Positions 34,483 to 44,889 are shown, counted from the first letter of the stretch. The stretch is 64,000 nucleotides of DNA from Mycobacterium barrassiae (GCF_025822765.1 NZ_JACKUK010000009.1:246874-310873); one strand, 5' to 3'. Notes: generated by a model not told the origin, from the sequence alone. Made by a program: numbers and translations.

Positions 34483-35841
34483 TCAGCGCCGCACCTCGAT
34501 GCGCGCGTGGATGGGCCCCTTCGCCACCGTGGTGAAGGGCACCTCGGTGAAGAAGTCACGGTCCACCGAGCGGACTCTCAGGGCCCGGACGATGGTGGCC
34601 AGCGCCAGCGTCGTCTCCAACCGTGCGAAGTGTTCGCCGATGCACGGCCGTCCGCCGCCGAGGAACGGGAGGAACTGCCAGCGGTCCCGCGCGCTGACGT
34701 TTTCCGGGCTGAACCGATCGGGATCGAACTCCATGGGATTGGGCCACAGTGTCGGATCATGGTGCAGCGCATAGATTCCCACGGCCACCAGCGTGCCCGC
34801 TTCCACGCGGTACCCGGCAACCGCGATGTCGCGCGTCACCAACCGCCCCACCCCCGCCGCGGGCGGGCACAGGCGCAACGCCTCATGTAGTACCTGCACG
34901 GTGTATCCGAGCCTGGGCACGTCGTCGGGCGTCAGCTCTCGATCACCGATCGCGGCCGCCTCGGCGGCTACGCGATCCTGGACGTCGGGGTGGTGTCCCA
35001 GAACCCAGAGCGAGTAGGTGAGCGCCGTCGCGGTGGTGTCGTGCCCGGCGAGCATGAAGATCAGTAGATCGTTGGAGATGTCTTCATCGGAGATCGGCAG
35101 CCCGGTCTCCGGGTCTCTGGCCGCGAGCAGGGCCTGCACCAGCGGTGCATCCCGCGTCGGGTCCGCTCTGCTGGCACGCACCATCTCGTCGGTGATCTTG
35201 CGCATTCCAGCGACCGCCGCACGGGCGCGCCGACGCGCGGGCGTCGGCATCCATCGCGGCGCGCGCACCGGTCGCAGCGCACGGTCGGCGGTGTACGAGG
35301 ACGCGACGTGCATGCAGGATGCGATCGTGTCGGCACGCTCGTTGAGATCGATGCCCAGCACAGAACGGCCGAGCGACTGCATGGCGACGCGGCGGCATTC
35401 GACGTCGAGGTCCACGTCCCCGCCATCCGGCCAGCTGTCGACGAATTGCTTTGCCGCCCTGGACATGTGGCCGCCGAAGTTCTTGACGGTTTGCTTGGTG
35501 AACACCGGTTGCAACGCCCTCCTGCGGGGGCGCCACTGCTCGTTGGGCAGGACGAACAAGCTGTCGCCAGCCATGTTCCGCACCTCGTCGTGGACAACGC
35601 ACCGGTCAGAAGACGCGTCGCCGCGTCCCAACACGTCACGCATCGCCTCCGGGCAGAACACGGCCACGATCGGCGGCATCAGTTTCTTGGGGCCGAGTTG
35701 AATCCGCGTGACCGGGCCGCCGACGTCGCGGATGACTTCCTGGCCGGTATCGAGTCGACGTACCAGCTTCACCAACTCCCTGATCGGGAGTGGGTTCTTC
35801 GGCACCAACGGCAGGGCGCTGACGTCGAGGTCGGTCGTCAT
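34483..35841 (-). CDS. cytochrome P450
   Basis: 452 aa. Complete P450: I-helix oxygen-binding FMLAGHDTTATAL, K-helix EALRLCPP (ExxR), the meander PMEFDPDRFSPEN and the haem loop FLPFLGGGRPCIGEHFA with the thiolate Cys. Length and the AGHDTTA motif suit class-CYP102/CYP4-like or fatty-acid-type bacterial enzymes, but family and substrate cannot be set from sequence alone. No ferredoxin or reductase gene adjoins. It lies 10 nt downstream of a flavin-fold gene, so co-transcription is likely. Confidence 0.92.
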   Translation of the reverse strand: MTTDLDVSALPLVPKNPLPIRELVKLVRRLDTGQEVIRDVGGPVTRIQLGPKKLMPPIVAVFCPEAMRDVLGRGDASSDRCVVHDEVRNMAGDSLFVLPNEQWRPRRRALQPVFTKQTVKNFGGHMSRAAKQFVDSWPDGGDVDLDVECRRVAMQSLGRSVLGIDLNERADTIASCMHVASSYTADRALRPVRAPRWMPTPARRRARAAVAGMRKITDEMVRASRADPTRDAPLVQALLAARDPETGLPISDEDISNDLLIFMLAGHDTTATALTYSLWVLGHHPDVQDRVAAEAAAIGDRELTPDDVPRLGYTVQVLHEALRLCPPAAGVGRLVTRDIAVAGYRVEAGTLVAVGIYALHHDPTLWPNPMEFDPDRFSPENVSARDRWQFLPFLGGGRPCIGEHFARLETTLALATIVRALRVRSVDRDFFTEVPFTTVAKGPIHARIEVRR

Positions 35842-35851
35842 GTATCGATCA

Positions 35852-36343
35852 TCACCCCGAGCCTGCGGACCAAGTCAGGGGCGCACCTTCACCTTTCATC
35901 ATGACCGTCCCGGCCATCACCCGCAGCCGATACGGGGCAAGCCGCAGCACGGCGAAATCGCCGGAGGTCGGTCCGTCGGCCCACTGCGGAATGATTCGCG
36001 GGTCGTAGCCGACCGGCGCAGGGGCGTTGGCGAATTTGTCCCAGACCGCGGTGCGGGTCTCGTCGTCGAGGTACCACTCGACCAGGCATTCGGCGCTACA
36101 CGTGTCGTGGGTCGGCGCCCAGTAGTTCAACGACATCTGCGGGTGCACGGCGAGGTGGGCCTTTTTCACGGGGCTCGGCACCGTCGCGATCCACCCGAAC
36201 AGATCCGTCCCGTCCCACTCCCAGATGGGGTGAAGAACTCGGCTGCGCGGATGGCCGTTGGCGTCGACGGTGGCGGCCGACGCCCACACGATCGAGTGGG
36301 CCATCTCGATGAAGGCGGGCGCGATCTGCTCGAGAGAGGTCAC
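35852..36343 (-). CDS. pyridoxamine-5'-phosphate-oxidase-like flavin/F420 protein
   Basis: 163 aa, GTG start. Split-barrel fold: IVWASAATVDANGHPRSRVL followed by LFGWIATVPSPVKKAHLAVH and LNYWAPTHDTCSAEC, as in PPOX-family oxidoreductases that bind FMN or F420. No residues permit a specific reaction to be named. Upstream of the P450 by 10 nt and probably in one operon with it, hence possibly linked to its electron transfer or product metabolism (inference). Confidence 0.78.
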   Translation of the reverse strand: MTSLEQIAPAFIEMAHSIVWASAATVDANGHPRSRVLHPIWEWDGTDLFGWIATVPSPVKKAHLAVHPQMSLNYWAPTHDTCSAECLVEWYLDDETRTAVWDKFANAPAPVGYDPRIIPQWADGPTSGDFAVLRLAPYRLRVMAGTVMMKGEGAPLTWSAGSG

Positions 36344-36362
36344 GCCGGAACTCTACGCGGCC

Positions 36363-36671
36363 TTACGGCTTGCCCTCCTCCCTCTGCTCGCTGAACTTCG
36401 GATTGCCGTCATCGTCAATCCAATCGTTGACCGCGGTGCCCGATACTGCGCCGTCCGTGCCCGGCATGGTGACCGTGGGACGCTCCTCCTCGTAGTCCTT
36501 GCGCATTTCCTTGGCTTTGTCTCGGTGCTCGTCGGTGATCTCCGGCTTCTCGGTGGGTTCCGGTGGATCGGGAGCATCGACGACGTTGTGGTGTTCGTCG
36601 GTTTGCGGCTCGGCGTCGCGCCGCTCCTGTGTGCTCTGCAGTTCGTCTGTGCCCTGCTGTTGTTCGGTCAT
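36363..36671 (-). CDS. small charged hypothetical protein
   Basis: 102 aa, ATG start. Very rich in Glu, Asp, Pro, Gln and Lys (TEQQQGTDELQSTQERRD at the start, EKPEITDEHRDKAKEMRKDY in the middle), with no membrane segment or signal, so probably disordered. Found 19 bp upstream of the PPOX-like gene. I do not recognise it. Confidence 0.6.
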   Translation of the reverse strand: MTEQQQGTDELQSTQERRDAEPQTDEHHNVVDAPDPPEPTEKPEITDEHRDKAKEMRKDYEEERPTVTMPGTDGAVSGTAVNDWIDDDGNPKFSEQREEGKP

Positions 36672-36715
36672 GTCTAGGGACTAACCCCTGGTGTGATCCA
36701 TCAAACAGAGCTTTG

Positions 36716-37312
36716 CTAACCAGTTAATACCGACCGCAGTGCGACCGGCAGGCTGGGCAGGAAGTGCCGGGTGGCGAACGCGCGGACGTCTTCGGCGGTC
36801 TCCAGGGGTTGGGAGCTGGGCAGCAGCAGCACCATTGCCGCGTAGCGCAGGATCGTGTCGGCGAACTCGTTGACCGCCTGTTCGCCTATCCGCTCGGCGA
36901 AGCCGGCGGGGAAGATGACGCGCAACGCCTCGGCCATCCGGACGATCGCCGCGCCATAGTGTGCGCCCAGCAGTTCGAGGACCAGCGCGGGCTCATCCCT
37001 GATCATCCGGTCCAGCACCCGATGTCTGCGGAACTTCAAGATCGCGAGGGTGAACGCTTCGACGTAGTAATTGGACTGCGGGCCAGCCTGTTTCAGCTCG
37101 TTGGCGATGTCGGCGAACAGCGCCACATTCTCGCGTTCGATGACGGCGGCGATCAGGTCGTCCTTGTTGCGGAAGCGCCGGTAGATGGTGGTCCGGCTGA
37201 CCTTCGCGCGGCGTGCGACGTCGTCGAGCGCGACCCGGCGGAACCCGTGTTGTTCGAACTCGGCGACGGCGGCGTCGAGGATGGTTCCCGTCGTGGCGTC
37301 AGCCTCTGGCAT
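36716..37312 (-). CDS. TetR-family transcriptional regulator
   Basis: 198 aa. N-terminal helix-turn-helix [21 protein letters not shown] (about residues 26-46) with a long helical ligand domain. Its start overlaps the end of the MpaB-like gene by 14 nt, so it is co-transcribed behind the enzyme and probably represses that operon through the palindrome at 38169-38188. Confidence 0.88.
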   Translation of the reverse strand: MPEADATTGTILDAAVAEFEQHGFRRVALDDVARRAKVSRTTIYRRFRNKDDLIAAVIERENVALFADIANELKQAGPQSNYYVEAFTLAILKFRRHRVLDRMIRDEPALVLELLGAHYGAAIVRMAEALRVIFPAGFAERIGEQAVNEFADTILRYAAMVLLLPSSQPLETAEDVRAFATRHFLPSLPVALRSVLTG

Positions 37313-38156
37313 AGCCGGTCTGGGCGAAGCTGTTGTAACGCAGTCGCATTGGCAGATGATCCCACACCCAGTTCACCGGCCGGGAACGCCAGAACGCGGC
37401 GAAGCGCTGATATCTGCGTTCTTGGCGCTCGCTCCACGGCAGACCGAGCAGGTCGCGGGTCCGTGGCGGCATCCCGCCGGTGGTCAGGAAGGCCGCGATC
37501 GGGTTGAACGCCGGCGCGATGACGCGCCACACAAGTGGTGGAATCCCCTTGGGGCACGGGAACCCCTTGGTGACGTAGCCGACGCCGTACTTCGCGGTCG
37601 GATGCGCGACCACGATCTCGTCGATCATCCGGTTCCAGTAGCGTTCGAACTCGTCGTAGTCAGCGGGCATCGGTCGCTCGCTGACGCCGTAGCGGCGATA
37701 CCAGGTCTTGGACTCGAGGTAGATCTGTTCCTTCTCCTCGCGGGTCAGTCGCTTGACGAAGGTGTCGGCGAAGTAGAGCACCTGGTCGACGAACGTCGCG
37801 TGGGCCCAGAAGTAGGTGTCGGGATCGAGGGCGTGATAGCGGGACCCGTCCGGCATCTCCCCCTTGATGCTCGTATGGAAGTCGCGGACCCGGGTGCCCT
37901 CGTTGTCGTCGTCGGCGCCGTAGACCGTCATGAAGATCGGCGGCAGTGACCGCTTGACGCGCGCCGCGGTGTCGGCGAAGAACACCGAATGGTCCAGCAC
38001 CCCCTGGCCGAGTTCGGCGAGCATGTTCTGCAGCACCGCCGGCCGCGGGCCGATCAGGTACATGCGGTTGTCCCCGAAATACCGCCAGACCAGCGATTCC
38101 GGGCCCAGTGGGAGGGCATCGAGCGTCTGTTCGGCGTTCTCTGCCAAGTCAGTCAT
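37299..38156 (-). CDS. MpaB-like oxygenase (DUF2236)
   Basis: 285 aa from ATG 38156. Family features: [19 protein letters not shown], an HxxxE-like [14 protein letters not shown], and [14 protein letters not shown] at the C-terminus. Members bind b-type haem and include the latex-clearing protein and mycophenolic-acid MpaB; many mycobacterial copies have no known substrate. No signal peptide. The gene is divergent from the wax-ester synthase and carries its own TetR gene behind it. Confidence 0.84.
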   Translation of the reverse strand: MTDLAENAEQTLDALPLGPESLVWRYFGDNRMYLIGPRPAVLQNMLAELGQGVLDHSVFFADTAARVKRSLPPIFMTVYGADDDNEGTRVRDFHTSIKGEMPDGSRYHALDPDTYFWAHATFVDQVLYFADTFVKRLTREEKEQIYLESKTWYRRYGVSERPMPADYDEFERYWNRMIDEIVVAHPTAKYGVGYVTKGFPCPKGIPPLVWRVIAPAFNPIAAFLTTGGMPPRTRDLLGLPWSERQERRYQRFAAFWRSRPVNWVWDHLPMRLRYNSFAQTGYARG

Positions 38157-38168
38157 GTGGAACAGTGT

Positions 38169-38188
38169 TACAAATTCCGCACTTTGTA
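38169..38188. promoter_or_regulatory. inverted repeat between MpaB-like and wax-ester synthase genes
   Basis: TACAAA (38169-38174) and TTTGTA (38183-38188) are separated by 8 bases, just 13 bases before the MpaB-like ATG. The AT-rich arms and place fit a TetR-type operator. Confidence 0.45.
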
Positions 38189-38305
38189 CCAAGCGGTTGT
38201 GAGGGGGCTCACCCGGCCCACGTACCGGAGTGCAGAACGACGGCTGCGGAAATGGCGATTTCGATGACGCTTCGGCACCGCGCTCCGCGGCCTACCCTCG
38301 ACAGG

Positions 38306-39703
38306 GTGAGTGGCACCCGTAAACGTCTCAGCCCGCAGGACATGCTCTTCTTGTACGGCGAAACCCCCAGCTCGATGATGCATGTCGCGGCACTGATGCC
38401 GTTCACGCCTCCATCCGACGCGCCGCCGAACTATCTGCGCCAGATGTTCGAGGACACCCGCGACCTCGAGGTGGTGTCGCCCTGGAATCGCAAGCTGGCC
38501 CATCCGCGCATGCTGTACCGGCCGGACCAGGCGTGGGTGGTCGACGACAAGTTCGACATCGACTACCACGTCCGCCGGTCGGCGCTGGCCAGCCCGGGCG
38601 ACGAACGCGAGTTGGGCATCCTGGTCTCCCGGCTGCACAGTCACCCCATCGACTTCACCCGGCCGCCGTGGGAACTGCATTTCATCGAGGGCCTCGAGGG
38701 TGGCCGCTTCGCGATCTACATGAAGATCCATCACTCGTTGGTCGACGGCTACACCGGTACGAAGATCCTGCAGCGCAGCATGACGACGGACCCGTCGCTG
38801 CGTGGCCAACCGCTGTTCTTCAACGTCTCGCCGCCGTCGCGGCCGCGCAGCAGCGACGCGCGCCCGTCGCGCAATCCACTGACCAGCCTGCTCGGCGCGG
38901 CCGTCGGCAGCACCCGGTCACTCCTCAACGTCGGAATGGCGTTGTACAACACGCAGATTCGCGGTGACGACGAATACGGACACATCGCCACCTCACTGCA
39001 GGCCCCGCACTCGATCCTCAACGGCCACATCAGCCGTAATCGCCGCTTCGCCACGCAGGTGTATCCCCTCGAGCGCCTGAAGACCATCGGCATCAAGCAC
39101 GGCGCCACAGTCAACGACGTCGCCCTTGCCATCATCGGGGGCGGGCTGCGCGCCTTCCTCACCGAGCTCGACGAGCTGCCCGAGAAGCCGCTGATCGCCT
39201 TCCTTCCGGTCAACGTCCGCCCGAAGGACGACGTCGGCGGCGGCAATTCCGTCGGCACGATCCTGGTCAGCATGGGCACCGACATCGCCGACCCCCTCGA
39301 GCGGCTGCAGTCGATCACCCTCGCGACCAAGGCGACGAAGGCGCAACTGCAGGACATGTCGCAGACCGAGGCGCTCACCTACAGCGCGGCGCTGATGGCG
39401 CCGGCGGCGTTGCAGATGACCAGCGCGATGACCGGCATCACGCCGCCGCTGCCGTTCACCTTCAACCTGTGCGTCAGTAACGTCCCCGGCCCCAAGGAGA
39501 CGCTGTATCTCAACGGCAGCCGGCTGGAAGCCACCTACCCGGTGTCCATCCCGATGCACGGCATGGCCCTCAACGTCACGCTGCACAGCTACGCCGACAT
39601 GCTGAACTTCGGGTTCGTGGGATGCCGCGACGCGCTGCCACACCTGCAGCGGCTCGCGGTGTACACCGGCGACGCCCTCGACGAGTTGGAGAAGCTGGCC
39701 TGA
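38306..39703 (+). CDS. wax ester synthase / diacylglycerol acyltransferase (WS/DGAT)
   Basis: 465 aa from GTG 38306; upstream ATG and GTG codons exist but the family usually begins at RLSPQDMLFLYGETP. Catalytic HHxxxDG is seen as KIHHSLVDGYTG (about residue 147). The C-terminal half keeps NDVALAIIGGGLRAFL and FNLCVSNVPGPKETLYLNG. The enzyme esterifies diacylglycerol or fatty alcohols with acyl-CoA at the membrane, forming storage lipid. Divergent from the MpaB-like gene; probably under the same operator. Confidence 0.9.
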   Translation: MSGTRKRLSPQDMLFLYGETPSSMMHVAALMPFTPPSDAPPNYLRQMFEDTRDLEVVSPWNRKLAHPRMLYRPDQAWVVDDKFDIDYHVRRSALASPGDERELGILVSRLHSHPIDFTRPPWELHFIEGLEGGRFAIYMKIHHSLVDGYTGTKILQRSMTTDPSLRGQPLFFNVSPPSRPRSSDARPSRNPLTSLLGAAVGSTRSLLNVGMALYNTQIRGDDEYGHIATSLQAPHSILNGHISRNRRFATQVYPLERLKTIGIKHGATVNDVALAIIGGGLRAFLTELDELPEKPLIAFLPVNVRPKDDVGGGNSVGTILVSMGTDIADPLERLQSITLATKATKAQLQDMSQTEALTYSAALMAPAALQMTSAMTGITPPLPFTFNLCVSNVPGPKETLYLNGSRLEATYPVSIPMHGMALNVTLHSYADMLNFGFVGCRDALPHLQRLAVYTGDALDELEKLA

Positions 39704-39713
39704 TCGCGGGGCG

Positions 39714-39950
39714 TCAGCCTCGCCGCAGCCGCGTCACGCCCAGAACCGCCAGCACGCCGGCGACCGTCGCCAAGAGCAGAGACAGCGTGAGCAGCGGCGG
39801 GCTGTAGACCAGCGACGTGGTCAGCGGCTCGCCTTCGATGATCGGTGGCACTTGCACCGTCGACATCGACGCGATCCAGCTCAGGACGGAACCGACAGCC
39901 GCCACGAGCGCGAGCACCAGTTCGACGATTCCGCGAACGCGGACTCTCAC
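39714..39950 (-). CDS. small two-helix membrane protein
   Basis: 78 aa from GTG 39950, which overlaps the upstream gene's stop by 4 nt. Two hydrophobic helices (about residues 8-28 and 52-73) are separated by an external-type loop with STVQVPPIIEGEP and followed by a basic end. Last gene of the hemA-to-membrane-protein run. Function unknown. Confidence 0.62.
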   Translation of the reverse strand: MRVRVRGIVELVLALVAAVGSVLSWIASMSTVQVPPIIEGEPLTTSLVYSPPLLTLSLLLATVAGVLAVLGVTRLRRG

Positions 39951-40438
39951 GAGGTCCGCTCCGGCGGGATTCGTTCCTCGACGAGCCGGGTGAGCTCGGT
40001 GCGCAGGCGCTTGTGCTTGCGCGCCCACGCCTGGGCGCTGCGGTCGTTGGTCAGCTTCAGGCCGATGCCTGTGCGTCCACGGGGTACCCCCGTGAGCTCA
40101 CCGAGTGCGCGCGACGACTGCCATTTCGGCGGTTCGGGGCCGCTGGGCTCGGGATAGATCCGCACGATTTCGTCGATGCTGAGCCGTTCCTCGCCCTGCC
40201 GCAGTTGATCCGGCGTCAGTTCCACTGAAGTGTGGATGCGGGCCGCCTTCACCTGGATCGCGAGAAAGCCCGTGACGAGAACGAAGAAGATCCCGGGAAC
40301 GAGCCACTGGATGCCGTATCCGGCCGACAGCTGAATCAGCGCCATGGCGATCCCCGCCGCGGGACCCGCCAAAAGCCACCACCAGCTGGCCCCCTGCTCG
40401 TAGAACAGGACCTGACGCGGGGTACTGGTTTCCGTCAC
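39947..40438 (-). CDS. DUF3093 membrane protein
   Basis: 163 aa from GTG 40438. Two hydrophobic helices near the N-terminus (about residues 21-60) and a soluble C-terminal domain (SSRALGELTGVPRGRTGIGL, ARKHKRLRTELTRLVEERI). This matches the actinobacterial DUF3093 layout. It overlaps genes on both sides by 4 nt, so it belongs to the operon of small membrane proteins downstream of hemB. Role unknown. Confidence 0.7.
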   Translation of the reverse strand: MTETSTPRQVLFYEQGASWWWLLAGPAAGIAMALIQLSAGYGIQWLVPGIFFVLVTGFLAIQVKAARIHTSVELTPDQLRQGEERLSIDEIVRIYPEPSGPEPPKWQSSRALGELTGVPRGRTGIGLKLTNDRSAQAWARKHKRLRTELTRLVEERIPPERTS

Positions 40439-40818
40439 TGCGCTGCCTCTTGGTCGAACCACTCCTGCGCCGGAGGTCGCATCATCAGCACGGCGCCGCC
40501 CATCGTCAGGATCATCGGGAGGAGCCAGATCGGCCCACGGCTGAAGACCGCGAAGAGGGCGAGCAGCACCACGATCGCCAGCGAGAGCGCGATCCCGGCG
40601 CGCCGAAACTGGGCATGCCCGACGCGCGCCCGGCCGGCCAGAAAGCCCAGGCCGAGGCCCGCCACGGCGAACAACGCTCCCATGCCGCGGAACAGTGTCG
40701 GGAGGTTGTCGGGCGCGAACGTCAGCAGCAGCCCGAACGCCACCAACATCACCGCAGCGGCCGCCCAACACCAGAATCCGGCGGCGACGACGCGCGGTCG
40801 TGACTGTGGAGCTGTCAT
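40435..40818 (-). CDS. membrane protein (Rv0513/Rv0514-like position)
   Basis: 127 aa with four hydrophobic helices (about residues 12-33, 40-60, 76-93, 96-115). An Arg-rich loop (AGRARVGHAQFRRAG) should face the cytoplasm. It overlaps the DUF3093 gene by 4 nt and lies 20 bp after another membrane protein gene. No enzymatic motif is present and the function is unknown. Confidence 0.65.
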   Translation of the reverse strand: MTAPQSRPRVVAAGFWCWAAAAVMLVAFGLLLTFAPDNLPTLFRGMGALFAVAGLGLGFLAGRARVGHAQFRRAGIALSLAIVVLLALFAVFSRGPIWLLPMILTMGGAVLMMRPPAQEWFDQEAAQ

Positions 40819-40838
40819 GGTCGGGTCAGCCTAGCGCC

Positions 40839-41255
40839 TCACCGCGTGAAGAATTCGTGGGCGTCTTTGCGGTGCAGCAGGAACACACCCCCGGCGATCA
40901 GCACCGATCCGAGGATGCCGGTGACCGCGTAGGTCAGCGCCGAGGCGGTGGGTCGCTCGCCGGCGAACAGATTGCTCGCGACGTAGACGATCGTCGCGAC
41001 ACCACCACCGGTCAGCAGTGTGCGAGCCCAGCGGTAGCCGTGGCGCATCAGAATCTGGAAGGTCAACACGACCGCAGCCAGGATCAGCACGAAGAGCACC
41101 GAGAGCGCGAGCACCGCACCCGGCAACTGCCTGACTGCCGTGCCGAACAGATCCACGATGTGGCCGATGACCAGTAGCGGTAGTGACGCCACCCACAGCC
41201 AGAATCCGGTGTCGACGTCCACCGGCCGGGTGGCGGGTTCGACCGGTGACGTCAC
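40839..41255 (-). CDS. membrane protein next to hemB
   Basis: 138 aa, GTG overlapping the hemB stop by 4 nt. Four hydrophobic segments (about residues 18-40, 47-67, 80-100, 107-127) and an amphipathic N-terminus. Its tight coupling to hemB suggests a link with haem synthesis or its membrane delivery, but the sequence itself shows no haem or metal site. Confidence 0.68.
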   Translation of the reverse strand: MTSPVEPATRPVDVDTGFWLWVASLPLLVIGHIVDLFGTAVRQLPGAVLALSVLFVLILAAVVLTFQILMRHGYRWARTLLTGGGVATIVYVASNLFAGERPTASALTYAVTGILGSVLIAGGVFLLHRKDAHEFFTR

Positions 41256-42232
41256 GCCAGCCAGCCGGCGACGTCGGCCGCCCAGTACGTCAGCACGATG
41301 TCGGCACCTGCGCGCCGGATGCCGGTCAACGTCTCCAGCGCCACCGTCTGCAAGTCGATCCAGCCGTTGGCGGCCGCGGCGCAGATCATCGCGTACTCAC
41401 CGGAGACCTGGTACGCCGCGACCGGTACCGGCGAGATGTCGGCGGCCGCACGAACCACATCGAGATAGGCCATGGCGGGCTTGACCATCACGATGTCGGC
41501 GCCCTCGTCGATATCGAGTTGCACCTCGTGCAGCGCCTCGCGTGCGTTGCCCGGATTCTGTTGGTAGGTACGGCGATCGCCGCGCAAGCTGGATGCGACG
41601 GCCTCACGGAACGGGCCGTAGAAGCCCGAGGCGAATTTCGCGGCGTAGGCCAGGATCACCGTATCGGTGTGCCCCGCCGCGTCGAGACCCGCGCGGATGG
41701 CCGCGACCTGACCGTCCATCATGCCGCTGGGTCCGACGACGTGGGCTCCCGAATCCGCCTGTGCGACAGCGAGTTCGACGTACCGGGCGTTGGTGGCGTC
41801 GTTGTCCACCCTGCCCGTGGCGTCGAGGACCCCGCAGTGGCCGTGGTCGGTGAACTCGTCGAGGCAGGTGTCGGCCATCAGCACGGTGTCCTCGCCGAGG
41901 TCCTTGGCCAGATCGCGCAAGGCCACGTTGAGGATGCCGTCCTCGGATACGCCGATCGACCCGCTGGCGTCCTTGTCCTCGTCGCGTGGCACGCCGAACA
42001 GCATCAGGCCGCCGACCCCTGCGGCCACGGCCTCGGCGGCGGCGCGACGCAGCGAGTCACGAGTGTGCTGCACGACGCCGGGCATCGATCCGATCTCGCG
42101 GGGTTCGTCGATGCCGTCCGCGACGAACATCGGCAGCACCAGATGCCTTGGCTCCAGCGACGTCTCGGCCACCAACCGACGCAACGCGGGCGTCGACCGA
42201 AGCCGACGGGGTCGATGGCTGGGGAAGGCCAC
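41252..42232 (-). CDS. hemB: delta-aminolevulinic acid dehydratase (porphobilinogen synthase)
   Basis: 326 aa from GTG 42232. Condenses two 5-aminolevulinates to porphobilinogen. Both Schiff-base lysines are visible: [16 protein letters not shown] and [14 protein letters not shown]. The metal site region reads [16 protein letters not shown], which has the Cys/Asp-rich character that decides between Zn and Mg use. Ten bases after hemD, 4-nt overlap with the next gene. Matches Rv0512. Confidence 0.95.
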   Translation of the reverse strand: MAFPSHRPRRLRSTPALRRLVAETSLEPRHLVLPMFVADGIDEPREIGSMPGVVQHTRDSLRRAAAEAVAAGVGGLMLFGVPRDEDKDASGSIGVSEDGILNVALRDLAKDLGEDTVLMADTCLDEFTDHGHCGVLDATGRVDNDATNARYVELAVAQADSGAHVVGPSGMMDGQVAAIRAGLDAAGHTDTVILAYAAKFASGFYGPFREAVASSLRGDRRTYQQNPGNAREALHEVQLDIDEGADIVMVKPAMAYLDVVRAAADISPVPVAAYQVSGEYAMICAAAANGWIDLQTVALETLTGIRRAGADIVLTYWAADVAGWLA

Positions 42233-42242
42233 GGTTGGGCTC

Positions 42243-43940
42243 CTAGCGGCGGCGGCTCTTCTTACGCGGCGGCGGCAGCGCCCCCTCGGCGCGCAACCGG
42301 GCCGCGTGCTCGGCAAGTGCCTCGACCAGCGGGCCCACCGCGGCGACCTCCGGCTGCACGTCGACGCGCAGACCGAATTCCGCTGCGGTTTCAGCGGTCT
42401 TGGGCCCGATGCACGCGACGATCGTGCGCGCGTGGGGCTTGCCCGCGATGCCGACGAGGTTGCGCACCGTCGAACTCGAGGTGAAGCACACCGCGTCAAA
42501 ACCGCCGGTCTTGATCATCTCGCGGGTGTGCGCCGGTGGCGGCGCAGCGCGCACGGTGCGGTATGCGGTGACGTCCTCGATCTCCCAGCCGCGTTCCCGC
42601 AGACCCTCGGCCAACGTCTCGGTGGCGATGTCGGCGCGCGGCAGCAGCACCCGGTTCACCGGATCGAAAACGTCGTCGTAGGGCGGGAACTCGTCGAGCA
42701 GACCGAGCGACGACTGTTCCCCCGCAGGCACGAGCTCGGGATTGATACCGAAGGCACGCACCCGATCGGCCGTCGCCTGACCGACGCAGGCGATCTTCAC
42801 TCCGGAGAACGCGCGAGCGTCGAGACCGAACTCGTTGAACTTCTCCCACACTGCACGCACCGCGTTCGTGGAGGTGAACACCACCCACTGGAACCGGCCG
42901 TCGACGAGTCCCTTGACCGCACGCTCCATCTGCGCGGGGCTGCGCGGCGGTTCGACGGCGATGGTCGGCACCTCGATCGGCAACGCGCCGTGCGACACCA
43001 GCCGTTCGCTCATCTCGCCGGCCTGGTCCTTGGTGCGCGGCACCAGCACGGTCCAGCCGTACAGTGCGCGGCTCTCCCACCAGTTCAGCTTGGCCCGGTT
43101 GGCGACGGTCTTGCCGATGGTGACCACCAGCGGTCCCGCCTGGGCCCACGCGTCAGCCGGGGACGGGCCGGCCGGTTCGCTGCCTGCCAGGGTGGCCTTG
43201 TCGAGCAGGCCCGCGAGGGTGGTCTGCACCGAACGCTGTTGGCACGTCGTGCCGTTCGCGGTCACCACGGTGGGCGTCGTGTCCGCGAGCCCGTGCTCGA
43301 TCAGCGTGCGCGCCGAGTCGGGCAGATGAGACGCCGTGGCGCGCAGGATCAGCGGGCCAGGCGCCGCGGCCAGCGACTCCCAGTCGACCTCACCGCGGAC
43401 ATCGGCGACGGTGTGCGCCGAACCGAGCGGAAGACCTGCGTACGTGGGCACCGCCGTGGTGTCGGGCAGACCCGGAATGATCTCGAAATCCAAATGCGTC
43501 TTCGCCAGCGCGGTCACCTCGGCGATCACCGCGTCGACCGAAAGCGGATCGCCCGCCACCAGTCGCACGACATCGACACCCGTACGCGCCTCGGCCGCCA
43601 GCGTCTTGGCCACCTCAGCCGGATCACCCAGCGCGGGCCGCACGTCGGGCCCGCCTGAGATGGACGGCAGCTCAGCAACCGCGGCGCCATCAGTTCCGTC
43701 GCCGTCGGTGGCGGCTTGCGGTGGCTCGGCGGGTTCGGGCCCGGATGGCGGCGGAAGCTCGGAACCCGCTAGGGCGAGCACTGCTTCCGGCACGTCGGGG
43801 TCGGTGAACACCAGGGCGGCGTTGCCTAGCACGGTGCGGGCCCGCGTCGTCAGCAGGCCGGGGTCACCCGGGCCTGAACCGACAAACGTGATGCGGCCCG
43901 GCTTCGGCTTGCGGACTCGCCCGCTCCCATGGCCTGTCAT
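42243..43940 (-). CDS. hemD: uroporphyrinogen-III synthase fused to a methyltransferase-like domain
   Basis: 565 aa, two domains. The N-terminal half has the SUMT/CobA-like start [18 protein letters not shown] and a later [17 protein letters not shown]; the C-terminal half (from about residue 300) is uroporphyrinogen-III synthase with [31 protein letters not shown] and [14 protein letters not shown] Pro/Ser-rich insert (residues about 58-95) interrupts the methyltransferase part, so its activity is uncertain. It cyclises hydroxymethylbilane; Rv0511 has the same fusion. Confidence 0.93.
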   Translation of the reverse strand: MTGHGSGRVRKPKPGRITFVGSGPGDPGLLTTRARTVLGNAALVFTDPDVPEAVLALAGSELPPPSGPEPAEPPQAATDGDGTDGAAVAELPSISGGPDVRPALGDPAEVAKTLAAEARTGVDVVRLVAGDPLSVDAVIAEVTALAKTHLDFEIIPGLPDTTAVPTYAGLPLGSAHTVADVRGEVDWESLAAAPGPLILRATASHLPDSARTLIEHGLADTTPTVVTANGTTCQQRSVQTTLAGLLDKATLAGSEPAGPSPADAWAQAGPLVVTIGKTVANRAKLNWWESRALYGWTVLVPRTKDQAGEMSERLVSHGALPIEVPTIAVEPPRSPAQMERAVKGLVDGRFQWVVFTSTNAVRAVWEKFNEFGLDARAFSGVKIACVGQATADRVRAFGINPELVPAGEQSSLGLLDEFPPYDDVFDPVNRVLLPRADIATETLAEGLRERGWEIEDVTAYRTVRAAPPPAHTREMIKTGGFDAVCFTSSSTVRNLVGIAGKPHARTIVACIGPKTAETAAEFGLRVDVQPEVAAVGPLVEALAEHAARLRAEGALPPPRKKSRRR

Positions 43941-43947
43941 CTATCAC

Positions 43948-44886
43948 TCACCTCTGCTCTGTGCGATCCATGAGCTCGCGCGCCCCGAGTTCGAACAACT
44001 CGTCGGCCACCGAGAGCCCCAGCTCCCGTGCCCGATCGGTCGTCCCGACCCCGGACGCGCGGATCACGTCGGATCCGTCCAGCGCCGCCACGCAGCCGCG
44101 CAGCGACACCTCTTCGAAGACTCGGCCGTCCTCGTCGATGGACTCGACCACCTCGGCGATCGCACCCACCGGAGCAGAACAACCCGCCTCCAGTGCGGAG
44201 AGCAGGGCCCGTTCAGCGGTGACCGCTGCGCGGGTGTCGGCGTCGTCCAATTCCGACAGCAGCGCGGCGAGCTCGGTGTCGCCTGCGCGGCACTCGACCG
44301 CAAGCGCACCTTGAGCTGGCGCTGGCAACATCTGCACCGGCTCGAGAGTCTCGGTGACATCGGCCAGTCGTCCAATGCGGGCCAGACCCGCACGGGCGAC
44401 GACGATGCCGTCGAGATCACCGTTGCTAACCCTGTTCAACCTGGTATCAAGGTTGCCTCTTAGGGGGCGGATTTCCAAACCGAGACCCAATGCACTAAGC
44501 TGCGCGGCCCGTCGCGGGCTCGACGTCCCGATGACCGAGCCCGCTGGCAACTCCCCCAGCACCAGTCCGTCCCGGGCCACCAAGGCGTCGCGAGGGTCCT
44601 CGCGCGGGGGTATCGCGGCGATCTTGAACCGCGGGTCGGGTGCGGTGGGCAAATCCTTGTAGGAATGCACGGCCATGTCGACCTCGCCGCGGTCGATGGC
44701 CTCGCGGAGGGCGGCGGTGAAAACGCCGATGCCGATCTCGGCGACGGGTTGGTCGGAGCGGTCGCCCTCAGTCGACACGATCACCAGTTCGGCAGCGTGC
44801 CCTCTAGCGACCAGTTCGTCTCTGATGACACCGGCCTGTGTCGTGGCCAAGAGGCTGCCGCGAGTGCCTATCCGAATTACCGTCAA
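43948..44886 (-). CDS. hemC: porphobilinogen deaminase (hydroxymethylbilane synthase)
   Basis: 312 aa, TTG start at 44886, three bases after the hemA stop. Polymerises four porphobilinogens on a dipyrromethane cofactor; the cofactor Cys is in [14 protein letters not shown]. Other signatures are [26 protein letters not shown] and [11 protein letters not shown], with the catalytic Asp in HSYKD. Seven bases separate it from hemD. Weak TTG start after hemA may lower its translation relative to the first gene. Confidence 0.95.
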   Translation of the reverse strand: MTVIRIGTRGSLLATTQAGVIRDELVARGHAAELVIVSTEGDRSDQPVAEIGIGVFTAALREAIDRGEVDMAVHSYKDLPTAPDPRFKIAAIPPREDPRDALVARDGLVLGELPAGSVIGTSSPRRAAQLSALGLGLEIRPLRGNLDTRLNRVSNGDLDGIVVARAGLARIGRLADVTETLEPVQMLPAPAQGALAVECRAGDTELAALLSELDDADTRAAVTAERALLSALEAGCSAPVGAIAEVVESIDEDGRVFEEVSLRGCVAALDGSDVIRASGVGTTDRARELGLSVADELFELGARELMDRTEQR

Positions 44887-44889
44887 GCT

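Noticed and set aside
41721-43658. 645-codon plus-strand open frame
   Set aside because: Antisense to hemB and hemD, both of which carry full catalytic motifs; high GC keeps shadow frames open.
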